Notes under the pieces: generated by a model
Databases searched by the model: none
What the model saw: the letters and a program-made list of their open reading frames with translations, nothing else
Told to the model about the DNA's origin: nothing
Source of the DNA: Eriocheir sinensis
Lineage: Eukaryota; Arthropoda; Malacostraca; Decapoda; Varunidae
DNA: 64,000 bases
Direction: 5' to 3'
NCBI RefSeq assembly: GCF_024679095.1
Contig: NW_026112164.1
Location: 1,565,939 to 1,629,938 of the forward strand
Made by a program: the position numbers and the translations under genes
In this document: positions 33,953 to 45,024 of the stretch, piece by piece
Layout of the letters: each line of letters opens with the position of its first letter
Position numbering within the stretch: the first letter of the stretch is position 1

Positions 33953-36900
33953 TTATTTAATATTACAAACTTTACTAAACATTTTATTTTTAAGGTAACA
34001 GAGCTTGTGGTTGATACGACTATCAACCACCGTCGCCTCAAAGTCCAGGTCAGCAATGCGGGTGGTTTTGGGTGCAGGTGACCTGGTTCCTCTCAGGCAG
34101 ACCAAGGCTGACCTCAGGAGGGAGAAGGACAGCCTGCATCTCATCCAGGCGACCACACTGCTTCTTGGCTGTTGTTTCTTATCCGCCAGTGTTTCGGCGA
34201 GTCTTGCGTAGAAGCTCTGCGCCCTTGGTCCCATCCCTCCTGCCGTCGTGAATACTACCGGGGTGAAGGAGCCCTGGTCCACATTCTGTATTCTTTCTTC
34301 ATATGCTCTGTTCTTCTCTTGTTCGTTTCTTCTGTGGGCTGCATCAAGGGTCAGGTCTCTGTGGCAATGGGCCATGGGATCAAAGATCCTTATGTCAAAA
34401 TATGCCCTTTGTCCACGAGTCCAAAACCCTCTGGCGCTAACATCCACTCGTGCTTCGTTCGAAACATTAGCGGTGCGTCTGGCGAGGTGTTCGCCTTGCA
34501 GAGGGAGCAGCATGGGTTCCACAGTCACGTCGTGGCAGACTTCTTTCAGCATCTGAGCTGTTACGTCTCTTACTTCATCATGTCTCATGCAGACGAAACC
34601 TCCTCTCTTGCATGTCATGGCATGATTTTGGTTGAAGGGTGAGCCACAGTTACACATGTTTGGGAGCCCATCCACTGGCCAGCCATACATGAGGGCAAGG
34701 GCATCAGTAAATTCTTTTTTGTTTAAGTTGAAGCCTTTTGCCCTGATAGGTAGTGTGGTTAGCCAGTTTGAAGCGCCCACTTCCTGTGCAATATCTGTCC
34801 TCCTCCTTGTGTCTTCTGGGAGTTCTCTCATTAGGTCACTCAGAGTGTCTCTCTGTTTTCCTTCTCTGTTTATGGAGATTTCATTCCTTAGTGACCTAAT
34901 ATCTTGAGGGTTGTCTTCTCCCCTTTCATTTTGATTGGTAATATATCCGGTCAAGGAGGCTGTGATTCGGATTGAGTTCCCGAATTCAGACTCAGCCAGA
35001 TTTTGCGGGTTGGTGATGCCGAGCCCACCCATTCTTGGCGGCAACTCCAGCAATCTTCTCTTCTGGTCACTGGGACATCTCCCATTTGCTATCGCCGGTA
35101 TGAAGGTGTTTCTGATAGCATCTTCCAGAGGTTCTAGTAACGGAGCAACATCAGGAACTGTCCTCATGAGGTAGTTCCATTTATGCTTGACACCGTACGT
35201 AAATGCTGCGTAGGCTGCCTGCGGTTCTGTTTTGGCGATCTCGCTCAGTCTCTGCAGTTCGGACTCCCAGCGCTTTACAGCTGTTTTCACATATTCGGTT
35301 CTGTATTCAGCTGTTCCAATGGCTGCCCCGAGGTGTCTTTCTCCAGTCACTGACAGTTTCACGTTACTGCCCTGGAATGCTGTTTTGGCCCGATCGTATG
35401 CCTCTGGTTTTACAATCACCACAGACTTCGTGGCGTTGGGATGGTACCCTATTTTAGGGCCATGTTCATTGACGAGGTCCCACCATTTCCTGAGGTCTGC
35501 AGACTTTCCTACCCCGGTGAGGTCATCCGCATACGCCACCTGTTTGACGTTGGTGTTTTCATGGCGGATGATGTCCTGCAGCTTCATCATTCCCAGGGCA
35601 AACATTGCCATGGCCACTGGTCCCCCTGGGTGGTGCCCTCTGAGGATTGTATGGCCACCGGGTCTCCAAGTCGTTGGTCATTATGACTGCTGATGAACAG
35701 TCTGGCAGGTTCCTTGTATGTATTTTCAATATATTGGGCGAATATAGGGCACTTGATTTTGATGTTGTGCAGTGCTGTTTCCCTATTGATGTTGTTGAAC
35801 GCATTTGCAGCGTCCACCATCAGCACCGCCTCGCATTCTGGGTCTTCGAACATTCTCCTGACAGCGTGAATGGCAGCTTCACACTCAGCCTGCTGACCCG
35901 CACACACTTGGAGGTTTCCCACCGCCTTCCTCACGTCGTCCTTCACCACCTCCATGACAGCCTTGCCTATGATCCTCCTGAGCACCTCCCCTATCCCGAT
36001 GGGGCGACAGCCTGGTTTTTTATCCAGCGGGATGAGCCGGCAGGCCATCAAAGGCTCGAGGTGTTGGCTATTCTCTGACGCCAATTTTCTTGCTAGGGCG
36101 GCTATTGTGTCGCGAAGATCCACGGCTGGATTCCCAAAGATGTTCTTACTGAGGAGGTGTTTCCACCCCTTGGCATCCAAGCCTGATGGTCCAGCCGTTC
36201 CCTGCGTGTGAAGGGCGTGCTTCCAGATCACGTCACCGCTAATATGGTCGAAGACAACTCGATGCGGTGGGGTGTAGTCTCCAAGGAACTTCATTTCTGG
36301 GTGTGCAGGTCTAGCATCTGGATGCTTGTACTTGAGGATCTGGCGTGTCTCTTCCGTCATGGGAAGGACTCCCGCTGCCTCATCTTCTATTGACAGTGAT
36401 CTAGTTGCCATGGCCACTTTGCCTTGTCTCATCTTGTCAGCAAAGTTTCTAGCCCTGTCGTTAATGTCCTTCTTGCGACTGTTACGTCTGCCTAGTCTCT
36501 CCTGCAGTGTTTTAGCCTCGTCAAGTAGCTTCCGGACGTCCCCTTTCCTCCACAGCTCCATTCTTCTTTGTACCGCCTTCACGTCCTCAGATTGTTTCGA
36601 CTTTTTGTGAGTCCGTTGGCATATGAGGTGCGGTAGTATGGCCAGAATCTTTAAAGCGTAGGGGGCGATTTGCGTGGAGTTGTACGCTCTAATGAGGTAG
36701 GTTTTCTCCTCTATCAAGGTTTTGGTGGCGTTACATCTCGGGGCCTCAAATACGTTATTGGAAGAAAACGTTACCACATGATTGTAAGCGTCTCGCACCC
36801 ACTCCTCTGTCTCCTCGAGTGTCCACCTCTACCAGAAGCGGAGCTCGCGCGAGGCGTCCTCACCCTGGTCACCTTGCCCTTGTCTCTCGCCACCTGCACC

Positions 36901-37134
36901 CCCCTCCACTTGATCATCTCCAGCGCCTTCATTGGCCTGTCCACCCAGCACCACTTGTGGTTGCTCCCCATTTTCCACATCCTGCCGTTGATTGTTTGGG
37001 TTTCGACAATCTCCACCTCTCTTACAGTTTACACAGGGCTGGCCTCGTCTTACGCACGAGCATTGAACACAATTTTGATTTCGAGACGAACAAATGCAAC
37101 ATTGAGGGGGCTCCATTTCGGTGCCATTATGCAT
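33953..37134 (-). pseudogene. Copy F single ORF, about 1,060 residues: Cys-rich N-terminus, RT, RLE
   Basis: Starts at ATG 37134. The N-terminus is Cys-rich (CCICSSRNQNCVQCSCVRRG, then CVNCKRGGDC), resembling CXC-type zinc-binding modules. A single in-frame TAG at 36829-36831 interrupts it; the same frame continues as WTLEETEEW. The RT carries GTAGPSGLDAKGW, CRPIGIGEVLRRIIGK, VLMVDAANAFNNINR and YADD (35522-35533). One frameshift near 35618-35630, in motif B, breaks it. The C-terminus has CNCGSPFNQNHAMTC and a PD-(D/E)xK-like series (RVDVSARGFW, YFDIRIFDP, then NEQEKNRAYEERI). Single-ORF layout with a C-terminal CCHC plus RLE is known from R2, R4, NeSL and CRE elements. I cannot assign this family to one of those clades by eye. 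Only two lesions separate it from an open frame. Confidence 0.85.
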
Positions 37135-37150
37135 GCTAGTGTATCTTAGT

Positions 37151-38170
37151 TGCTATTTGTGGTAATGAATAGAGCAATAGTAGTAGACCCCAGTTTGACT
37201 CTTGTCTCCCCCCATATACCTACACACAGACATACACTTACATATGCTTACTCTGCCTTTACAGTAATACTAGAATGATTGTTTAATTTTCTACTACCAT
37301 TGCTCCTCGCCAACACTTTACAATCTTACTAATGCACCTGACCCTACACATTTGAGTTGAGTAGTAGTAGTAGTAGTGATATCATTACCAGCAGTTCGCC
37401 GAGTCAGATACTCTGTGTTTTATGGCCCTCAGGCGGGGGTGGGAAGTTACTGGACAGCGGGGCGGGGTTAGCAGGGACCCGGGAAGTGAGGGGATGTGCG
37501 TGGGTAGCGTTAGGGGGGTGGGGGGGGGGGGTTAGAGGCTGTTTACTGTTTGCCCTCGGTCTTGAAAACTGACCCACCTCCGCCCATCCCGACACGCCTG
37601 CCAGAACTCACCACTCCCCTATAAATCACTGACATTTAATCTATTTGACATACTGAGAAAATATATTGGATGATGTACATGGAAAAACTATAACTTGCTC
37701 TCTCTTCTCTCTCCCTCTCTCTCTCCCCTCTCTACTCTCACTCCCCCTTCCCCTCCTCCTCTACCACTCTCTCCCCCTCTTCTCCACTCTCTTTCCCTCC
37801 TTTCCCCTCTCTCCCTCTTTCCCTCCCTCTTTCCCTCAGCTCTGCCTTCCAATTTTCCACCTTCCGGCCGTCCGCCACAGAGTCGAGCGTCGCTCACAAG
37901 CACCGAGGGGACGTGGGCTTTCTTCCGTAACCACTTGACCCAATATTTATCGTTACACCGATGTTTCTCACATTGCCGGCCAGCACACGGCCTCTCTCAA
38001 AAAGCAGTAATTCGTAATTAACACCTGCATCGTCAATGGCACCAGATTGCACTGTATTTCGTTACGTTCACTGCACGTTCACGCGTACTAAGGTATACAT
38101 TCCAAGGCGGTATCGGCTATAGGACCTAACTTATGACACAAAACAAAGGAGCTAATCACAGCACGTCCTC
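37151..38170. other. Unassigned, with (AGT)n, G run and pyrimidine-rich block
   Basis: Possible upstream region of copy F to about 37350, (AGT)n at 37357-37374, G-rich DNA near 37494-37545, and CT-rich sequence at 37690-37840. The rest is unique with no supported gene. Confidence 0.55.
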
Positions 38171-38176
38171 TCCCTA

Positions 38177-38427
<251 letters not shown>

Positions 38428-38945
38428 AACAACAACGACAACAGCAAAAAAAAGAATAGGAATAATAGGAAAAGAGCAGGAACAAGAGGACTATGAGGAA
38501 AAAGAAGAGGAAAATGGAGAACGACAACTTACTATTTATAGGACCGCGCATCACCTGTTCACATGCTGGAAATAACCCGCCGCGTCAGCTCTGAAATAAA
38601 GAGACTCCTGCTTATCTGTGGCCCGAGCAGCTAATGTGGAGTACAGAGTAAGTACTAAGTTACCCCTTTATTAAGCTGTTTACCTGCGCTTTTGCAGCGT
38701 TGATACTGAAGCCACACCTAGAACAATATGGATGCTATATAATTGGCCAAGAGAAGGAAAACACCAAAGATCAAAGGAACGTATGTCGCCCCTTTGCTCG
38801 ACCTATATGCTTCTATGTGCACATTCACCCACAACTTAATCTGTTATTTACTCATGAACAATTGTGTAAATAATTCTACTGCTTCGCTCACGCCATAACT
38901 ACGATAGTTGCTTTTACAGTCGAAAGGCACACGTATGCACTGTAC
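38428..38945. other. Unassigned unique sequence
   Basis: About 500 bp, A-rich at first. No open frame or element recognised. Confidence 0.5.
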
Positions 38946-40330
38946 ATGGGCGAGTCAGGGCTGTTTTCCTCCGTGAGTGTGTACATGGGAGAGTCAGGGC
39001 TGTTTTCCTCCGTGAGTGTGTACATGGGAGAGTCAGGGCTGTTTTCCTCCGTGAGTGTGTACATGGGAGAGTCAGGGCTGTTTTCCTCCGTGAGTGTGTA
39101 CATGGGAGAGTCAGGGCTGTGGTCCTCCGTGAGTGTGTACATGGGAGAGTCAGGGCTGTTTTCCTCCGTGAGTGTGTACATGGGAGAGTCAGGGCTGTTT
39201 TCCTCCGTGAGTGTGTACATGGGAGAGTCAGGGCTGTTTTCCTCCGTGAGTGTGTACATGGGAGTCAGGGCTGTTTTCCTCCGTGAGTGTGTACATGGAG
39301 AGTCTGGGCTGTTTTCCTCCGTGAGTGTGTACATGGGAGAGTCAGGGCTGTTTTCCTCCGTGAGTGTGTACATGGGAGAGTCAGGGCTGTTTTCCTCCGT
39401 GAGTGTGTACATGGGAGAGTCAGGGCTGTTTTCCTCCGTGAGTGTGTACATGGGAGAGTCAGGGTTGTGATCCTCCGTGAGTGTGTACATGGGAGAGTCA
39501 GGGCTGTTTTCCTCCGTGAGTGTGTACATGGGAGAGTCAGGGCTGTTTTCCTCCGTGAGTGTGTACATGGGAGAGTCAGGGTTGTGATCCTCCGTGAGTG
39601 TGTACATGGGAGAGTCAGGGCTGTTTTCCTCCGTGAGTGTGTACATGGGAGAGTCAGGGTTGTGATCCTCCGTGAGTGTGTACATGGGAGAGTCAGGGCT
39701 GTTTTCCTCCGTGAGTGTGTACATGGGAGAGTCAGGGTTGTTTTCCTCCGTGAGTGTGTACATGGGAGAGTCAGGGCTGTGGTCCTCCGTGAGTGTGTAC
39801 ATGGGAGAGTCAGGGCTGTTTTCCTCCGTGAGTGTGTACATGGGAGAGTCAGGGCTGTTTTCCTCCGTGAGTGTGTACATGGGAGAGTCAGGGTTGTGAT
39901 TCTCCGTGAGTGTGTACATGGGAGAGTCAGGGCTGTTTTCCTCCGTGAGTGTGTACATGGGAGAGTCAGGGCTGTTTTCCTCCGTGAGTGTGTACATGGG
40001 AGAGTCAGGGCTGTTTTCCTCCGTGAGTGTGTACATGGGAGAGTCAGGGTTGTGATCCTCCGTGAGTGTGTACATGGGAGAGTCAGGGTTGTGATCCTCC
40101 GTGAGTGTGTACATGGGAGAGTCAGGGCTGTGGTCCTCCGTGAGTGTGTACATGGGAGAGTCAGGGTTGTGATTCTCCGTGAGTGTGTACATGGGAGAGT
40201 CAGGGTTGTGATTCTCCGTGAGTGTGTACATGGGAGAGTCAGGGTTGTGATGCTCCGTGAGTGTGTACATGGGAGAGTCAGGGTTGTGATTCTCCGTGAG
40301 TGTGTACATGGGAGCGTCAGGGTTGTGGTC
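38946..40330. repeat. 39-bp minisatellite, about 35 units
   Basis: The unit starts GTGAGTGTGTACATGGGAGA and ends with a variable TTTTCCTCC segment. At least four variants (CTGTTTTCC, CTGTGGTCC, TTGTGATCC, TTGTGATTC) are intermixed. Thirty-nine is divisible by three, so frames remain open; the minus frame gives 13-residue units such as MYTLTEENSPDSP. A 2-bp deletion near 39263 and a 1-bp deletion near 39297 together restore the frame. There are no spacers, so it is not a CRISPR array. Coding is possible but unproven. Confidence 0.94.
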
Positions 40331-40344
40331 CTCCGCGTGTGAGT

Positions 40345-40945
40345 GTGTGTGGGCTCATAGGGGAGGGAAGGAGACCATTGCAATATTAGTTTTGATGGTA
40401 TAAATGTATGTTGTCATGACCTAAAACCACTTTAATTCTGGAACTATAATGAGGCGCGGTGAAAAAAGGAATATGCGTCTTTAGAAAGGATGAAGGCGGC
40501 TTCACATAAGGAACTGTGGAGCCTTGCTAGTTCTGGTTAGCATTACCCGGCTGAAGTGCCCGATGGGATATATCCACAGGAAAGGAAGCGGGTGGAAGTA
40601 GACCTGTCTGAGTAGCGAAAGCAAATATAGGAGTAGACTGGGTACCTTCCGAAATGGGCGTAAGCCACTGACGGTCAGGTACATAGAGGATACTGCAGGT
40701 CTATCAAAGACCCTCCTGTGTCCTGACTCTTCCGTCATTAACACTAAGAAGTCGTTCAGAATGCTTTGTAAATACAAATTCTCTTACTTTCCACACTACA
40801 TTACATACACGAGACACACATCATATCCTCAAAATTTACTTGATATCAATATGGAAAGAGTCGAAATTCTGGCCTTGGAGTCCCTATCTTGGGAAGGGAG
40901 CAGAAATATCCCGCCCATTGTGATGTTGATCATACTTGATAATAC
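40345..40945. other. Unassigned unique sequence
   Basis: About 600 bp with no recognised gene or repeat. Confidence 0.5.
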
Positions 40946-41760
40946 TTCCAACTTTTTTCTTCATCAACATTCCAACTTTTTTCTTCATCAACATTCCAAC
41001 TTTTGTCTTCATCAACATAGTAATATTCGCTGTCCTAGATGTAATTTCCATTCAGTAAAACACCATCTCTCGTCCTCTAAACCTCACCTCTTCCTGAGCG
41101 AATCAAAGGTTTCTGAGACCACGGACAGCAATCTCTACTTTGTTCGCTCCAACTATATCGCGTCTACATTCTCAACGACTGCTCTCGTGCCCACAATCTT
41201 AGCTCTTCAGAATTCTTCACCATCTGGCTAAAACTTCATTGTCATGTCATTCTAGTACCAAATACGTATGCACTGTACTGTACTGTTTATCCTTCAATCA
41301 ACTCTAACTGCTATGTAAAATTCTTTGACGATTTAAATTCCACAGTGGAGCACATCTTGACGCATTTTTTCTTCGATGAAATCTCCATATTATGAGATTT
41401 CAGTGTTCACCACCAGCTTTGGCTTTCATCCTCTGTCAAGCGTACATTTCTGCTCTCCACAATGATATAGAGCAGTTGGTTCAGCGCCCTACACGTATCC
41501 CCGACTGTTTTGGAGACGCGCCCAACATTCTAGACCTCTTCCTAACCTCTAATCCTTTAACTGATTCTATCCAACTGTTTCTTCCGTTGGGCTCCTCCGA
41601 TCACAAGCTTATATTCATCCTGCCTTATTGCTCCGGTACAGCCTCTGTAGACCCACCGAGGATGGGGTGCTTTTGTCATTATGCTCTAGCTCGGTAGGAT
41701 GACCTAAGGATGTACTATTCCAATTTCCCGTGGAATGATTACTGTTTCCAGGACAGAGAA
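40946..41760 (+). mobile_element. APE-group LINE, degenerate endonuclease part
   Basis: Begins with three perfect or near-perfect 24-bp repeats (TTCCAACTTTTTTCTTCATC plus ACA, at 40946, 40970 and 40994). A decayed endonuclease frame follows: CNFHSVKHHLSSSKPHLFLS, later [41 protein letters not shown] and [12 protein letters not shown]. It is the same family as the element at 45025-47410 and includes endonuclease sequence missing there. Multiple stops. It is interrupted at about 41760 by an inverted copy and resumes at about 42471. Confidence 0.8.
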
Positions 41761-42470
41761 AAAAGACCGCTAATCACTGCCCCTATAGTAAAAAAAAAAA
41801 AAGTTCAGAAGAGTGGCCAAAAGAGAGTTCGATTTCGGGAGGAGAGGTGTCTCGATATACTCTCCTCTTGAAAGTGTTCAAGTCGTAGGCAGGTGGAAAT
41901 ACCGACGAAGGAAGATTATTCTAGAGTTTACCAGTGAAAGTTATGATGTTTTTTAACTCATGCATAAGGGATTAGGACAGAATTGGAATGTGCTATAGTA
42001 GACAGAATTGGAATGTGCTATAGTAGAAAGTCGAGAGTAGCGGGACCTCAGAATGGGGGAGGCATGCAGTTGGAAAGTTCATAAGAGGAGTCAGAATCAA
42101 AATATCGATAGAAGATAGAAAGAGGCAACATGGTGGCGGGATTTATGAGGTAGAGCACTATCAGTAAGAGAAGTGTTGACGAGACTGAGGGCCATTGATT
42201 CTAACTCTGTCCAAGAGAGCTGTGTGGAGCTCCCCCCGACACATAAGATGCTTGCTCCTTACGAAAGCGGACAATGCCCCTGTATATGAAAAGCATCTGT
42301 TCTGGGGAAAAAGAACTGGCGGAGATGATACAAAACGCCAAACCTCTAGGAAGCTGACTTAGTGAGATAGGAGATCTGAGGTTTCCAGTTGAGATTTTGA
42401 GTTAAGGATAGACTGAGGGTATTTATTGTAGAAAGGTGACAGCTGAGTGTTATCGAAGAATAGGGGAAGT
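41761..42470 (-). mobile_element. Inverted 3' fragment of the same LINE family
   Basis: Minus-strand sequence matches the RT C-terminal part and 3' end of the LINE family at 32.7-33.5 and 45.0-47.4 kb. Shared words include ATTTCGGGAGGAGAGGTGTC, CAAGTCGTAGGCAGG and AACTGGCGGAGA. In sense it ends in an A-poor tail represented on plus by the 12-base A run near 41791, so the 3' end is not clean. A 27-bp direct duplication (GACAGAATTGGAATGTGC...) lies at about 41972-42025. Many stops. Confidence 0.8.
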
Positions 42471-42850
42471 ACGCATTCTACTTACTTTCTCAACCTCCTC
42501 TTGCCAATACGTCTTGGCTCAATCACACTTTTTCTCAAGCTATCAGAGCTAGAGAGGCAGCTCACAAAAGGTACCTAAGACTTTGTACTCCTGCTAACCA
42601 CGTTCTTTATATTTCTGCCTGAAATCTCGCCAGATCTGTTCTTTGAGTCATCAAAAGTTTCTTCATCAATACAAAATGCAAACATCTTGTTTTCCCTAAT
42701 TTTCCAGAGGTTTCTGGTATAAGGTCCGAAACACCTCCAAGTAGTTTTATTTTCTATCTACTACACCTCTCCTTAGTCCTGATGGCAAGCCTGTGTTCAC
42801 GAATCTCTAAGGCTATTATTTTTGCTTAAAATTTCTCTATAAATCCCACT
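42471..42850 (+). mobile_element. Continuation of the interrupted plus-strand LINE
   Basis: Resumes the linker between endonuclease and RT: SWLNHTFSQAIRAREAAHKR, LYISA and FFINTKCKHL match the 45.3-45.5 kb element at the equivalent place. About 85 bp of the element is missing at the interruption. It fades out near 42850. Confidence 0.75.
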
Positions 42851-44290
42851 CTGGGACAGGGTGAGCACGGGTGAGGCGAGAAGAGCTTCCATGGTAAATA
42901 ATTCCCTGTTGAAGCTAGGGAGTGCCTAGTGAAGTTTATGTTGAATTGGAGAAAATTTATTAGGAATTAAGGGTTGTCTAGGAAGTGGGCAGGGATCTGA
43001 AAGCGAAACTGAGCAGCCGTGGGTAATTGGGTGGTTAGGTTGTTCCACAAAAAGGAAATACTTCACTGCCCAGAGGTTGCATTAGTAATTAACTCTAGTA
43101 ATTTACTCTAAGGGCATGACTGCTAAATAAAGCCAGATTAATGTACTTAATGAAATTAGCAGTTACTATTGGAATTTGCTTTGAACCTTGTAAAGAATAT
43201 TCTGGAATGATCCGTTAAAATACTGGCTTCCAGTAAGACAAGGGCACGCAAGCTGCCCCGTAGTTCAGTCAGCTGTGAGGCGCGGTCGTAGCAACACCTC
43301 AGTTCTGCTGAACACGAAGCAAGCAACGTGGCCATCAAAATATTAACGCTGCATTACTACTGGCTTGCTTATAACACCGACACCTTCACTCGACCTTAAC
43401 TGAAACCCCTCCAAACATAAGTATATCTTAAATCTTGTACCTTGGGCTCGTGGGGAGGATTATTTAAGGTGCTAAAGTATAAATTCGCAACATATTGAAA
43501 TTCCGTGAGCGGAATGGTTCAGTTTTCGGTCTGTCTCTCAAATCCATGTCACACAGACTGGCAAGTGGTCTGTCAGTTCGTGTAGTACATCGACCCCCAA
43601 AATATAACATTAACTACATCTTACACCGAGAAGAGTTTCCCACGTGCTCTGTGGGAGGTCCCCATTGCGTGGAGCTGAATATAAAAAAAAATGCATGGAA
43701 GAGGATGCAAAGGGTAGAAGTCAGATACAGAAGCGTCAGGCGGGACAAATCTATGACCTATGGACAATGCAGGAAAAATATCACAGGAAAAAAAATTATA
43801 GACAAAGGTGCGAGTGTTGGATGAAGAGCGAGGAGGTACTAGACTAACTAGAGCCTTCGTCAGTTAACAAGAATTATTACTCTAACAGGACAGAGGACGA
43901 CGATGGAGCAGACGCGCCCGATGCGTGTGAGCGTAACATTTTGCGATACTTTTTAAAAAGGAGGATGATCAGCCGCTCGTCACGGCTATCAAAGGACCGA
44001 GAGGCTCGCTTCACGTGGCCGAGGTGTTAAGTGGCTAACTTTTAACTTTCCCCTGTCACACTCAAGAACTCGGCAAGGACCTTCAGGCGAGGCCCTAGTT
44101 TACTGTTAACTTTATGTATATGATTAAACACAACATCTCTTAATGCCATTATCTATTGCGGTTCGCCACTGTTGTTCATTCATTTACTGATGTGACTCTT
44201 TGATATTGTGATATTGTTTGGAAATCTAACATAGTCATCAAAGTTGTAAACGGGTTCATCATTCCTCAACAACACCGAGTACGGAAGTCT
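42851..44290. other. Unassigned unique sequence, 1.4 kb
   Basis: Mixed composition with short frames only. I recognise no protein, RNA gene or repeat. It may include decayed parts of the neighbouring LTR element. Confidence 0.5.
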
Positions 44291-44299
44291 CTTGTTCAC

Positions 44300-44940
44300 T
44301 CAAATCATAATGAAATGGGGAGTGTCACCGACGGAAGAGTGTATCAAAGAATTTTATGATGGTGCACACATGCCAGGAGGAAGAGACATAGCCGACCAGA
44401 GAACGCAGGTATTGGATAATTTTCTTATTTTGACGCTCCATGTCAGTGGAGGCGTAGTGGTACGCTATGATCTCAGACTTACGGATCTGAAACAGAGGGT
44501 ATATTTCCTGAAAAATCTGATTCTTGAATTCAGTGCCGTTGTGAGACAATAGTACTTTCGGTGAGTTGTATTTACCTAATACTTCGTCGGTTAATGCTGT
44601 TACCACCGATTTGGTTGTCTTTGAGTGCCACCGGTATGGAAAATCTACTGATATGATCGATGGCAAATAGTAAACACTGGTGTCCTTCTCTCGTAAGAGG
44701 GAGTTTTAACAAATGTACGCCATCTGTGTCCCACGGTTCTAGAGGGATTGGATAACAGGTACAGGTTTGTTTACACAACCTTTGTTTTCCGTGCATGATT
44801 GACATTTATCTATGAAATTGTGGATGTCCACTCGCACTGTAGGCCAATAGTACTCCAGTCCAGCCTGATTGAGACACCTGCCTTTCAATGGGTGTGCTTC
44901 TAGATTGGCTCCATCTTCATGGTGGATTCTCAAAATGTGG
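44300..44940 (-). pseudogene. Gypsy-like LTR retrotransposon integrase remnant
   Basis: Minus-strand frames give an integrase fragment. It starts with a His-His-Cys-Cys zinc segment ([12 protein letters not shown], later YYWPTVRVDIHNFIDKCQSC). The catalytic core has WDTDGVHLLKLPLT, LLFAIDHISRFSIPVALKD and then LLSHNGTEFKNQIF. The conserved SDN-G-EF aspartate is histidine (codon 44541-44543), and at least one frameshift falls near 44650, so it is inactive. The third acidic residue is visible in MERQNKKI. No LTRs, protease or RT of the same element were recognised nearby. Gypsy assignment rests on motif spacing. Confidence 0.77.
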
Positions 44941-45024
44941 GCTTGATCCTACACCACCAACGCCCATCTTGCAAGTTTACCAGTGAAAATTTTGGAACTA
45001 AAGTAATTCAAGTAAGTCTTGGAG

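Larger units (their letters stand above)
33830..37150 (-). mobile_element. RLE retrotransposon copy F, near full length
   Basis: The longest copy of the A/B/C family. In the sense direction it comprises an ORF from 37134, a stop after NIK at 33953, and a 3' UTR. The 3' end is GGAGGCCCGT, then an A-rich tail, then (GTA)n. The true 5' end is not clear. The nearest triplet run upstream (37357-37374) reads (ACT)n in sense orientation, opposite to the other junctions, so I do not count it as a flank. Confidence 0.88.

Noticed and set aside
36829..37134. Separate small Cys-rich gene upstream of copy F
   Set aside because: It is in the same frame as the RT and ends only at a single TAG; the homologous region in copy D is continuous with the RT.
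37357..37374. (AGT)n as the 5' target flank of copy F
   Set aside because: In the element's sense direction it reads (ACT)n, opposite to all other junctions, and over 200 bp separates it from the ORF start.
38946..40330. CRISPR array
   Set aside because: The 39-bp units are contiguous with no unique spacers, and the DNA is eukaryotic.
44919..45024. Start of the endonuclease frame at 44919
   Set aside because: This part overlaps the integrase remnant on the other strand; recognisable LINE sequence begins only at about 45025.
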